29,017 bases of DNA from JBCBTD01 sp039818825 (GTDB lineage Bacteria; Pseudomonadota; Alphaproteobacteria; Geminicoccales; Geminicoccaceae). Location of the stretch: contig JBCBTD010000052.1 of the NCBI GenBank assembly GCA_039818825.1, positions 1-29,017 of the forward strand, written 5' to 3'. Below, in pieces: positions 1 to 6,732 of the stretch; positions within the stretch are counted from its first letter, which is position 1; every line of letters begins with the position of its first letter. A program made the position numbers and the translations under genes. The notes under the pieces were generated by a model. That model did not search any database. It saw only the letters and a program-made list of their open reading frames with translations, and was not told where the DNA came from.

Positions 1-1552
1 CCGCTATTGGTGTTTCCTGACCGTAGGCCAGCCGCAGGATCCGCTCCTCGGCGAACTCGTCTCGCGTCAGCACGCCTTGAGCGCTGTGGTTGGCCAGCAC
101 CATGATCCGATCGGCGAGCGTCATCAGCTCGGGCATCTCCGACGACACGATGAGTATGGCGACGCCATCTGCCGCAAGACGGCGCAGGATCGAGTAGATC
201 TCGAACTTGGCACCGACGTCGACGCCGCGGGTCGGCTCGTCGAGGATGAGTACGCGCGGATTCCGTGCCAGCCACTTCGCCAGCACCACCTTCTGCTGGT
301 TGCCCCCCGACAAGCTCGAAGCGGGATCCGACGTCGCACCGTACTTCAAGGTCAAGCTGGCGCCGATGTCTCGGGCCTGCAGCCGTTCTCGCGAGAAGTC
401 GATGAGCCCGTACTTGCTGATGTCGTGTAGATTCACGAGGCTCATGTTGGCCGCGATGGACATTTGCAGGATCAGCCCCTGGTCCTTGCGGTCCTCGGTG
501 ACGAACCCGAGCCCAGCGCCGATCGCGTCGTTCGGACCGGCGAATCGGACCTCCACACCGTCACGTTCGACGATGCCGCCGAGAATTGGATCGATGCCGA
601 ACAGCGCTCGCAGAATCTCCGTGCGACCTGACCCTACCAGTCCGGCGATGCCGAAGATCTCACCGTAGCTGACGTCGAACGAGACGCCGTCGGCATGCGG
701 GTTCTTACCGACCTTCAGATCACGCACACGAAGGGCGACGTCACCTGTCGCGGCACGAGTCGTGTCGGCGCCGTCACGCGTGTCTACGGTACGGCCAACC
801 ATGTGACGGACCACGCTCTCGGGCGTGGTCTCACCGATGTTCTCCGTGGCGACCGTCGTGCCGTTCCGGAACACGGTCACCCGCTCGCACAGCGCAAAGA
901 CCTCCTCCAGGTGGTGCGAGACGAAGACGACGGTGACGCCGTCGTCTCTGATCGCCCGGACGATGTCGAACAGCCGGGAGGTCTCGCGCTCGGTGAGTGT
1001 CGCCGTCGGCTCGTCGAGGATCAGCAGGCGGCTTCGCGACTGGAGGGCGCGGGCGATCTCGATGAGCTGTCGGTGCGCGATGCCGAGGTTCGACACCGGT
1101 GTCCTCACGTCGACGTCGGTCAGCCCGATCGCGTTGACCGCCTCGCGCGCGCGGCGGTTCATCTCGGCCCGATCCAGCAGGCCTAGTCGGGTCTTGGGCA
1201 TCGCCTCGATCGAGATGTTCTCGGCGACACTCAGATGGTCGAGGAGGTTGAACTCCTGATGGACGACCTGAACGCCCTTGGACTTCGCATCGTTCGGATT
1301 CTGCGGGTGATAGGGCTCGCCAGCGAATTCGATCATGCCCGAGTCGTATGGGTAGACGCCGGTGAGGATCTTGATCAGCGTCGACTTGCCGGCACCGTTC
1401 TCACCGACGAGCGCATGGATCTCGCCCGCTCGAAGCGCAAACTCGATACCGTCGAGCGCGCGGACGCCGCCGAAGTGCTTCTTGACGTTCCGCACCTGAA
1501 GAAACGGGCGTTCGGTCTCGAGCGACGCTGCTGGGCCCGCGGCCGGCGTCAT
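1..1552 (-). CDS. Sugar ABC transporter ATP-binding protein, RbsA/XylG type (3' end outside window)
   Basis: This is the energising subunit of a periplasmic-binding-protein-dependent sugar importer. It is a double-length ATPase with two nucleotide-binding domains in one chain. Reading from the ATG at 1552, the first domain has Walker A GENGAGKST near residue 45 and Walker B LLILDEPTA. The second domain has the degenerate P-loop GLVGSGRTE typical of this family, signature LSGGNQQK and Walker B VLILDEPTRGVD. The frame stays open for 517 codons to the window edge, so only a few C-terminal residues can be missing from a family of about 500 residues. An AAGGA ribosome site precedes the start by about 9 bases. 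It follows the binding-protein gene on the same strand after an 80-base gap holding a hairpin; a permease gene is expected beyond the left edge. Family is certain; the sugar is not known. Confidence 0.95.
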   Translation of the reverse strand, partial: MTPAAGPAASLETERPFLQVRNVKKHFGGVRALDGIEFALRAGEIHALVGENGAGKSTLIKILTGVYPYDSGMIEFAGEPYHPQNPNDAKSKGVQVVHQEFNLLDHLSVAENISIEAMPKTRLGLLDRAEMNRRAREAVNAIGLTDVDVRTPVSNLGIAHRQLIEIARALQSRSRLLILDEPTATLTERETSRLFDIVRAIRDDGVTVVFVSHHLEEVFALCERVTVFRNGTTVATENIGETTPESVVRHMVGRTVDTRDGADTTRAATGDVALRVRDLKVGKNPHADGVSFDVSYGEIFGIAGLVGSGRTEILRALFGIDPILGGIVERDGVEVRFAGPNDAIGAGLGFVTEDRKDQGLILQMSIAANMSLVNLHDISKYGLIDFSRERLQARDIGASLTLKYGATSDPASSLSGGNQQKVVLAKWLARNPRVLILDEPTRGVDVGAKFEIYSILRRLAADGVAILIVSSEMPELMTLADRIMVLANHSAQGVLTRDEFAEERILRLAYGQETPIA

Positions 1553-1591
1553 CTGTCGTATCCTTGCCTGCGGAAAGGTGGTGTCGGTGCC

Positions 1592-1618
1592 GCCTGCCCG
1601 CCGGTCCGGCGGGCAGGC
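1592..1618. repeat. Perfect 27-base inverted repeat between binding-protein and ATPase genes
   Basis: Arms of 13 bases (1592-1604 and 1606-1618) are exact reverse complements around a single central base, all G and C apart from one T/A pair. There is no T-run on either side, so it is not a classical terminator. It lies directly after the binding-protein stop codon and before the ATPase start. In other transporter operons, hairpins at this place protect the upstream message from 3' decay and let the binding protein outnumber the ATPase; that role is inferred here. Confidence 0.8.
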
Positions 1619-1632
1619 AGTGTGCAGCGCCG

Positions 1633-2556
1633 CTACTGCTGACCCACGACCAGCTCGACCGGCGTCTTCACCCAACCTTCGAGCTGCGGCCCGCCGGCAA
1701 CGACCTCGAGTGCGAGATCGATCGCGTTCGCCGCCATCTCGCTGCCGAACTGATCGACCGTGGCAAGCATGCGGCCGTCCTCGAGCATGGGGCCGACGGC
1801 AGGAATGTTGTCGAAGCCGACCACCAGAATGTCGTCACGACCCGCCGACTCGAGAGCTTTGACCACGCCGATCGCCATCGAGTCGTTGGCCGCCATGACA
1901 CCCTGCATGTCGGGATGGGCGGTCAGCATGTTCGAGAACACCGTGTTGGCCTCCTCGGTTTCCCAATGAGCCGTGCGGCTGTCCAAGAGAGAAAGCTCGT
2001 ACTCAGCTACCGAATCCTCGAACCCGAGACGCCGTTCGGTTGCGTTGTCGGCGCCAGGATTGCCCTCGATGATGACGATCTTGCCGCCGGCGCCGAGCTT
2101 CTGGCCGAGCGCATCGCCCGCAAGCTTTGCGCCGCCACGATTGTCGGGACCGACGAACGCAAGCTCGACGCCCTGCTGCTTCTTGGCCTCTGCGTCCAGT
2201 GCAACGTCGAAATTGACGACGACGACGCCGGCCTCCATCGCCCGCTTGAGCGGCCGAACCATCGCGCGAGAGTCGGCGGGGGCGATCACGATGGCATCGA
2301 CGCCCTGCGTGACGAACGTATCCACCGCGTTGATCTGCGACTCGAAATCGGTCTCGTTCTGCATGCCGACGGCCCGAAGCTCGTAATCGCCGCGCTCCGC
2401 CTCGTGCTCCTTCGCGCCTTCCATCATGTTCTGGAAGAACTCGTTTGCCAGCGACTTCATGACCAAGCCGACGACCGGCTTGTCCTGCGCGACCGCAGAG
2501 CCACTCAACAGCGCAACACTCGTCATCGCCACTGCGGCGATCTGAAGAAATCTCAT
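1633..2556 (-). CDS. Sugar ABC transporter periplasmic substrate-binding protein (RbsB-like)
   Basis: This 307-residue protein belongs to the periplasmic binding protein family related to LacI (Peripla_BP_4), which captures pentoses, polyols or related sugars. Residues 1-23 form a signal peptide ending in an AVA cleavage motif. The mature part starts with VVGLVMKSLANEFFQ, the usual first strand and ligand-contact helix, followed by GVDAIVIAPADS, the IVIIEGNPGADNATERRLGF hinge segment, and AANDSMAIGVVKAL then VVGFDNIPA. The start has a GGGAGG site 8 bases upstream. It is the first gene of the transport operon, with a LacI-type operator about 90 bases upstream. Ligand identity cannot be read from sequence; ribose, xylose and a sugar alcohol are all possible. 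Confidence 0.95.
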   Translation of the reverse strand: MRFLQIAAVAMTSVALLSGSAVAQDKPVVGLVMKSLANEFFQNMMEGAKEHEAERGDYELRAVGMQNETDFESQINAVDTFVTQGVDAIVIAPADSRAMVRPLKRAMEAGVVVVNFDVALDAEAKKQQGVELAFVGPDNRGGAKLAGDALGQKLGAGGKIVIIEGNPGADNATERRLGFEDSVAEYELSLLDSRTAHWETEEANTVFSNMLTAHPDMQGVMAANDSMAIGVVKALESAGRDDILVVGFDNIPAVGPMLEDGRMLATVDQFGSEMAANAIDLALEVVAGGPQLEGWVKTPVELVVGQQ

Positions 2557-2639
2557 TTGAGCCTCCCAGGGTTCGTGGCGTCACCAAACGCAGGCGCGTC
2601 ACTGCGCCAGGACGCGAAGGTGATCCCAAAGCACGAGAG

Positions 2640-2645
2640 CGTCAA
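2640..2645 (-). promoter_or_regulatory. Candidate -35 element of the sugar transporter operon
   Basis: On the minus strand the hexamer TTGACG lies one base downstream of the LacI-type operator and about 85 bases before the binding-protein start. No convincing -10 hexamer is present at 16-18 bases spacing (the best is CACCTT), so the promoter call is tentative. An operator abutting a -35 box would suit repression. Confidence 0.4.
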
Positions 2646-2646
2646 T

Positions 2647-2660
2647 ATGAAACGTTTCAT
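2647..2660. promoter_or_regulatory. LacI-family operator (perfect 14-base palindrome)
   Basis: The sequence ATGAAACGTTTCAT is a perfect palindrome with the central CG and the GAAACGTTTC core that LacI/GalR-family repressors such as RbsR and PurR recognise. It is located 91 bases upstream of the binding-protein start, next to a TTGACG element. The likely meaning is that the sugar operon is repressed by a LacI-family protein and induced by its sugar. No such regulator is encoded in this window. Confidence 0.75.
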
Positions 2661-2843
2661 CACTTCATCGGACCTATCGGCCGAGACACGAGCCGTCGCT
2701 CGCCGGTCGGGCTCTGATCAGTCATCATCGAGCGTACGACGGGAGGGCGCTGGGCCGCACGCAAGAGCGTCGTGCGCAGGACTGCGGCAATCGATGCGCT
2801 ACGAACCGAAGAATTTCTGGCCGGCAGGAAGCGTCAGCAACTG

Positions 2844-2917
2844 TGGCTGGGGGACCTGGATTCGAACCAGGACTAAGCGGTCCAGAGCCGCTCGTTCTAC
2901 CGTTAAACTATCCCCCA
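2844..2917 (-). tRNA. tRNA-Gln (anticodon CTG)
   Basis: The minus strand folds as a complete 74-base tRNA including an encoded CCA. The acceptor stem pairs TGGGGGA with TCCCCCA and the discriminator base is G. The D arm contains AGTTTAACGGTAGAAC. The anticodon stem AGCGG/CCGCT encloses the loop CTCTGGA with anticodon CTG, which reads CAG. The T arm has the invariant GGTTCGAATCC. The weak first pair (T1-A72) is typical of glutamine tRNAs. It is 39 bases after the stop of the cyclase gene on the same strand. Confidence 0.97.
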
Positions 2918-2956
2918 CCGGAGCGTGCGGGTTCTAAGGGTCCGCCCTTGGCCTTG

Positions 2957-4429
2957 TCAATCGACCACGGCGCGCGCCCAGGCGTCGACCGGCGCGTCGC
3001 GGCCGCGGAGAGCCTGGGCCGGAAGGCGTTGATACGCCCCGAGCTTCCTCGGATCGGCAACCGCTCGAGCGACGTCGGCGGACAGCAGGACCGAGGTGCC
3101 GAGTTTACGGGTCAAACCTTCCAGGCGGCTGGCGACGTTGACCGTGTCGCCGATGACGGCGAACTCGAAGCGCTCGGCGCCGCCGATGTCGCCGAGGATG
3201 CAGTCGCCGACGTGGATGCCGATCCCCACCCGCACCGGCGGCTCGCCCGCCGCAGCGCGCTCGGTGTTCCACGTGGCGAGTGCACGGAGGATCGCCTCGG
3301 CGCAGTCGAGCGCCCGCTCAGCGTCTTCGGCTCGCGGCTCCGGCAGGCCGAACACCGCCATCTGGGCGTCGCCGATGAACTTGTCGATCGAGCCGCCATG
3401 GGCAAACACCGCTTCGGCCAGCCGGCGGTGGAAGCCGCGGAGCAGGCCCACCACAGCCGGTGGGTCGAGACCCTCGACCGACTGCGTGAACCCGCGCATG
3501 TCAGCGAACAGCACGACCAGCCGCTCGGTACGGACTTGGCCCAAGGGTTGGTCGCTGCCGGCGAGTTGCTCGACCAGTGCCGGCGAGAGATAGCGAGCGA
3601 GATTGGTCCGCTCGCGCGCTGCTTCGACCTGTTCGAACAGCAGCGCACGGGCCCTGAACGCGGCGAGCGACAGCAACGCAGCCACGAGCAGGGTGACGAA
3701 GGCCTGCACGACCACGTCGTCGTCGTGAACGTAGGTCGGCTGCAGATAGCCCTCCAACCACACCTCGGGCCCGGGCTCGACGCCCACCGGCACCAAGGTG
3801 GTCAAGGTCGTCGGATGGGCGACGATCAGTGCGGTCCCGGCCAACCACGTCACCGCCACGGTGAAGCCGGTCCAAAGCGGCACCAACGGCTGCAGCGACA
3901 GCGCGCCGAGCGCGACGATCAACAGGAGATAGATGAAGGTCGGCTGGCGCAGCACCATCTGCCACGGCCACTCGTCGGGGTAGGTGCCGCCGGGCACGAG
4001 GATCACGGCGGTGAGGATCACGACGTCGACGGTGACGAACAGCAAGGGCGGCCAGAAAGCCTGAGGGCAATCGCGGAGCACACGCCATTGGACCAACCCC
4101 AGCGCCACCAGAACCCCGAGCACCAAGAGGTTGTCCCACATCGCCGGCAGGCCGTAGCGAACAGCGAGCCACGCGGCCACGGCGCTGAGCATGGCGGTAC
4201 GCGCCAAAGCGACAAGACGAAGATTGTCGACCGCGCGTGCCCTGAGCGCTCGATCGAGCGCGTCGCTCTGAGTGGCACCGGAACCGACGGGCTTCGCCCA
4301 GGCGGTCTCCAAGCGTCGCCAAGGCGAGAGCACGCTGGCCCCGGTGCCGGCGGTCGCCGGCTCGGCGGGATCGTCGGGCAAAACGGCAACCCTCCCCTGG
4401 ACGGCGCCCCGGACCGGCAGCACCCGCAC
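2957..4429 (-). CDS. Membrane-anchored class III adenylate/guanylate cyclase
   Basis: This is a predicted nucleotide cyclase making cAMP or cGMP from the triphosphate. Of 490 residues, about 1-75 are cytoplasmic, about 77-260 hold several hydrophobic segments, and 300-460 form the catalytic domain. Visible catalytic residues are the metal aspartates D310 (LFADMRGF) and D354 (KFIGDAQMAVFG), the base-binding K350, and the transition-state N431 and R435 (GDTVNVASRLE). The second base-selecting position, Asp or Thr in most adenylate cyclases, is Ala424 (FAVIGD), so substrate choice is open. The domain lacks the partner needed for a heterodimer, so it probably works as a homodimer. The start is GTG at 4429, 9 bases after the methyltransferase stop; a start nearer the first membrane helix is possible. 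It is the last gene of the five-gene operon. Confidence 0.9.
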   Translation of the reverse strand: MRVLPVRGAVQGRVAVLPDDPAEPATAGTGASVLSPWRRLETAWAKPVGSGATQSDALDRALRARAVDNLRLVALARTAMLSAVAAWLAVRYGLPAMWDNLLVLGVLVALGLVQWRVLRDCPQAFWPPLLFVTVDVVILTAVILVPGGTYPDEWPWQMVLRQPTFIYLLLIVALGALSLQPLVPLWTGFTVAVTWLAGTALIVAHPTTLTTLVPVGVEPGPEVWLEGYLQPTYVHDDDVVVQAFVTLLVAALLSLAAFRARALLFEQVEAARERTNLARYLSPALVEQLAGSDQPLGQVRTERLVVLFADMRGFTQSVEGLDPPAVVGLLRGFHRRLAEAVFAHGGSIDKFIGDAQMAVFGLPEPRAEDAERALDCAEAILRALATWNTERAAAGEPPVRVGIGIHVGDCILGDIGGAERFEFAVIGDTVNVASRLEGLTRKLGTSVLLSADVARAVADPRKLGAYQRLPAQALRGRDAPVDAWARAVVD

Positions 4430-4438
4430 CCACTCGGC

Positions 4439-5248
4439 TTAGCGCGATGGCGGATCGCCGAACAGGTCGACGTGGCCGACGCGCAGCACCGACGTGCCGT
4501 CGACGATGGCAGCCTCTCGCTGGCGCGACCACCAACCGAGCAGCACGTCGTCGACGGCATCGCCACCCCGTAGCGCCGCCACGACGCCCTCGAGGTAGGC
4601 GTGCTGGAGCGGCGCATCCGCTTCGTCCGCCAAGTGCCAATCGGCCTCGCCGATCGCCAGCCGCCAACCGGCCGCCCTCAGCCGTGCCTCGAGGTGGCGC
4701 GGTGCGGTGTCGGCCAAGGACGGGCCGAAACCCTTGTCGCGGCGCTGGTCGGCAACGAAGGCCGCCATGATTGGCCCGTCGCCATCGACGGCAGGTTCCC
4801 ACATCACCCGGCCGTCGACGTTGCCGGTCACCAACAACGCCGCTCCATGGGCTGCCGCCGCCTCGATCCAGCGGTCTAGCCATGCCTCGTCCACCAGGTC
4901 GACCAGCGCCGCCATCGCCAACAAATCGGCGCACGCAGCTGTGGTCGCCGGGTCCAGGTCGCGCAGGTCGGCCCGGAGCGTGGTCACGGTCGGGCCCGGC
5001 GGCGCACTCGCCGCCGCAGCCGCCAGAAGCCCCTCGTCACCATCGACCAGTAGGTAGCGCGCCGACGTCGGCAAGCGCAGTGCCAGATAGCGGAGGTTGG
5101 AGCCACGGCCGCAACCGAGATCGACGATCCGCGGTGACGGGATATGCGCCAGAGCCCCGATCATTGCCTCGGTCACGGCCGACGCCCGCGCTCGGTGATC
5201 GGCCGGCTCGCGCAACGCCAGCCAATCCGCGGCGAAGCTCAGGCCCAA
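4439..5248 (-). CDS. Class I SAM-dependent methyltransferase
   Basis: A 269-residue Rossmann-type methyltransferase that transfers a methyl group from S-adenosylmethionine to an unknown acceptor. The N-terminal segment WLALREPADHRAR is a recognisable lead-in for this subfamily. Motif I is IVDLGCGRGS at residues 41-50, the ribose-binding acidic motif LLVDGDEGLL follows, and motif IV-like DLLAMAALVDLVDEAW comes next. The reading frame has no ATG before motif I that leaves room for the N-terminal helix, so the TTG at 5248 is preferred. It overlaps the end of the glycosyltransferase gene by 10 bases, which suggests translational coupling. The substrate is probably the product of the operon's other enzymes, a guess from context only. 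Confidence 0.88.
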   Translation of the reverse strand: MGLSFAADWLALREPADHRARASAVTEAMIGALAHIPSPRIVDLGCGRGSNLRYLALRLPTSARYLLVDGDEGLLAAAAASAPPGPTVTTLRADLRDLDPATTAACADLLAMAALVDLVDEAWLDRWIEAAAAHGAALLVTGNVDGRVMWEPAVDGDGPIMAAFVADQRRDKGFGPSLADTAPRHLEARLRAAGWRLAIGEADWHLADEADAPLQHAYLEGVVAALRGGDAVDDVLLGWWSRQREAAIVDGTSVLRVGHVDLFGDPPSR

Positions 5249-6288
5249 GCTGCCAACTCGCGAATGGCGGCGGCGAAGCGCCGGGCCGCGTCGTCCCAAC
5301 TCGGCAACTGGAGCCGAGCGTTGCGGGCACCTTCGACCAGCGACCGGTGGTAGTTGCCGTCCTCCATTACCAGAGCGAGCGCGTCGGCTAGGCCGATCGC
5401 GTCGCCCGGCCCGACCAACAGGCCGGCATCGGGCGGCACGGTGTCGCGAACCGCGCCACCAGCGCAGGCGACGACCGGGACACCGGCGGCCAGCGCTTCG
5501 CTCAACACCATGCCGTAGCCTTCGTAGTGCGAGGCGAGGACGAACAGGTCGGCGTGGCCGTAGAGCGCGCCCAGCTGCTCGCGGGGCTGCGGGCCGAGCA
5601 GAGTGACCCGGTCGCCGAGACGTGCCGCTCGATCGCGGACCGCTCTTTCGTGGTCCGGATCGAGACCGGTGGCCCCGACGCACAACAACTGCCAGGGACG
5701 ATCGGCGAGGCGCCCCAGCGCGTCCAGCAGCACGTCGTGGCCTTTGCGCCGAGTATAGCTGGCGACGCACAGCAGCCGCGGCGGCACACCAGAGCAAGGC
5801 GCCGGGGATTGGCGGTCGACGCCGGGCTCGACCACGCGGATGCGGTCCGCCGCGACCCCGAACGCGTCGAGCCGCCGCCGTGTGAACGGGCTCGTAACCA
5901 CGACGCCGATGGCCGACCGCAGCGCCAGCATCTCGCCGTCGAGCAAGCCCTCGGCGACGGCAGGATCGAGGCCGGTCTCGTCAGCCAACGGGTGATGGAC
6001 CAAAGCGATCAACGGCGGCCGATCTGCCACCTGGGCGACGACGTCAGCCATGGCACCGAACGCCAAGCCGTCGATGACCACCGGCACCGCCGGATCGAGC
6101 GCCCGGAGCCACGCGCTCGTCGCTTCCACGTCGGCGGCCGTTGGCGCCGGGAAGCGCGGTGACAACGCCGTCAGCCGAACGTCCCAGCCGAGCCGGCGAA
6201 GTCCGTCGACGATCTGCCGATCGTAGATGTAGCCGCCGGTCGCTTGGTCGAGCGGACCGGGTGCGGCGAGGACGACCTCGCGCCTCAC
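5239..6288 (-). CDS. Family GT4 glycosyltransferase
   Basis: This 349-residue GT-B fold enzyme probably transfers a sugar from a nucleotide-sugar with retention of configuration. The C-terminal donor half is clear: VASYTRRKGHDVLLDAL with the phosphate-contacting Arg-Lys around residues 180-182, LLCVGATG, then the EX7E motif at E256-E264 (EGYGMVLSE) followed by ALAAGVPVVA. The N-terminal half begins with VVLAAPGPLDQATGGYIYDR, a usual GT4 acceptor-side glycine loop. It has no signal peptide or membrane segment, so it is cytoplasmic. Its ATG overlaps the stop of the upstream T-fold gene as ATGA, and its end overlaps the methyltransferase start by 10 bases. Acceptor unknown; a soluble small molecule fits the neighbours better than a lipid or O-antigen pathway. 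Confidence 0.92.
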   Translation of the reverse strand: MRREVVLAAPGPLDQATGGYIYDRQIVDGLRRLGWDVRLTALSPRFPAPTAADVEATSAWLRALDPAVPVVIDGLAFGAMADVVAQVADRPPLIALVHHPLADETGLDPAVAEGLLDGEMLALRSAIGVVVTSPFTRRRLDAFGVAADRIRVVEPGVDRQSPAPCSGVPPRLLCVASYTRRKGHDVLLDALGRLADRPWQLLCVGATGLDPDHERAVRDRAARLGDRVTLLGPQPREQLGALYGHADLFVLASHYEGYGMVLSEALAAGVPVVACAGGAVRDTVPPDAGLLVGPGDAIGLADALALVMEDGNYHRSLVEGARNARLQLPSWDDAARRFAAAIRELAAWA

Positions 6289-6689
6289 CGCGGCAGCGGC
6301 CCGGCGAAACCGGCGCTGGCCACGTGGGACTCCTCGAGCGACACGCGCAGCCCCGTCAGGCCCCCGGCATGGGCGCCGAGCTCACCGGCAGCGATCCGCT
6401 CGGCCAGGCGGTCGTACACCACCTTCGCCAGGAACTCGGTGGTGGTGTTGACGCCGACGAAGTCGGGCTCGTCGTCGAGATTCTTGAAGTTCAAGGTCGC
6501 GAGCACCGACTTGAGCGCATCGATGGCACGGCCGATGTCGACGACGATCCCGTCAGGATCGAGCTGTTCGCGTTCGAACGTGACGTCGACGTTGTAGGTG
6601 GCGCCATGCAGGCCCTGGGCCGGGCCGAACACTTCGCCCTGGAAACTGTGGGCGATCATGAAGTGGTCGCGAACGGTAACGGTGAACAC
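6285..6689 (-). CDS. 6-pyruvoyl-tetrahydropterin synthase/QueD-fold protein lacking canonical catalytic residues
   Basis: A 134-residue T-fold protein aligning over its whole length with QueD and 6-pyruvoyl-tetrahydropterin synthase. Shared landmarks are MIAHSF (zinc His, H14), LHGATY (H28), DGIVVDIG, LDDEP, NTTTEFLAK and the C-terminal purine-anchoring Glu in RVSLEE (about E119). Compared by eye with E. coli QueD, the catalytic Cys is Ala24, the second His of HGH is Ala30, and the Asp-His pair before the HYLND region is Asn67-Phe68. The zinc site is thus reduced to two of three His and the proton-relay residues are gone. It probably still binds a pterin- or purine-like ring but cannot do the standard reaction. 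It lies 43 bases after the dehydrogenase and overlaps the glycosyltransferase start by 4 bases. Confidence 0.88.
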   Translation of the reverse strand: MFTVTVRDHFMIAHSFQGEVFGPAQGLHGATYNVDVTFEREQLDPDGIVVDIGRAIDALKSVLATLNFKNLDDEPDFVGVNTTTEFLAKVVYDRLAERIAAGELGAHAGGLTGLRVSLEESHVASAGFAGPLPR

Positions 6690-6732
6690 CGCTTCCCCCC
6701 TTGGTGGTTCGGTGGGTCGATGGCCTCGGCGC

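Noticed and set aside
2844..2917. tRNA-Gln as an integration site of a mobile element
   Set aside because: No integrase, no direct repeat of the tRNA 3' end was noticed, and flanking genes look native.
1564..2937. Long open frame on the plus strand across the sugar-binding protein gene
   Set aside because: It is the antisense of a clear periplasmic binding protein, has His/Arg-rich composition without motifs, and even runs through the tRNA.
2843..4573. Long plus-strand open frame opposite the cyclase gene
   Set aside because: It begins in the tRNA and is the antisense of a gene with all class III cyclase motifs; long antisense frames are expected at this GC content.
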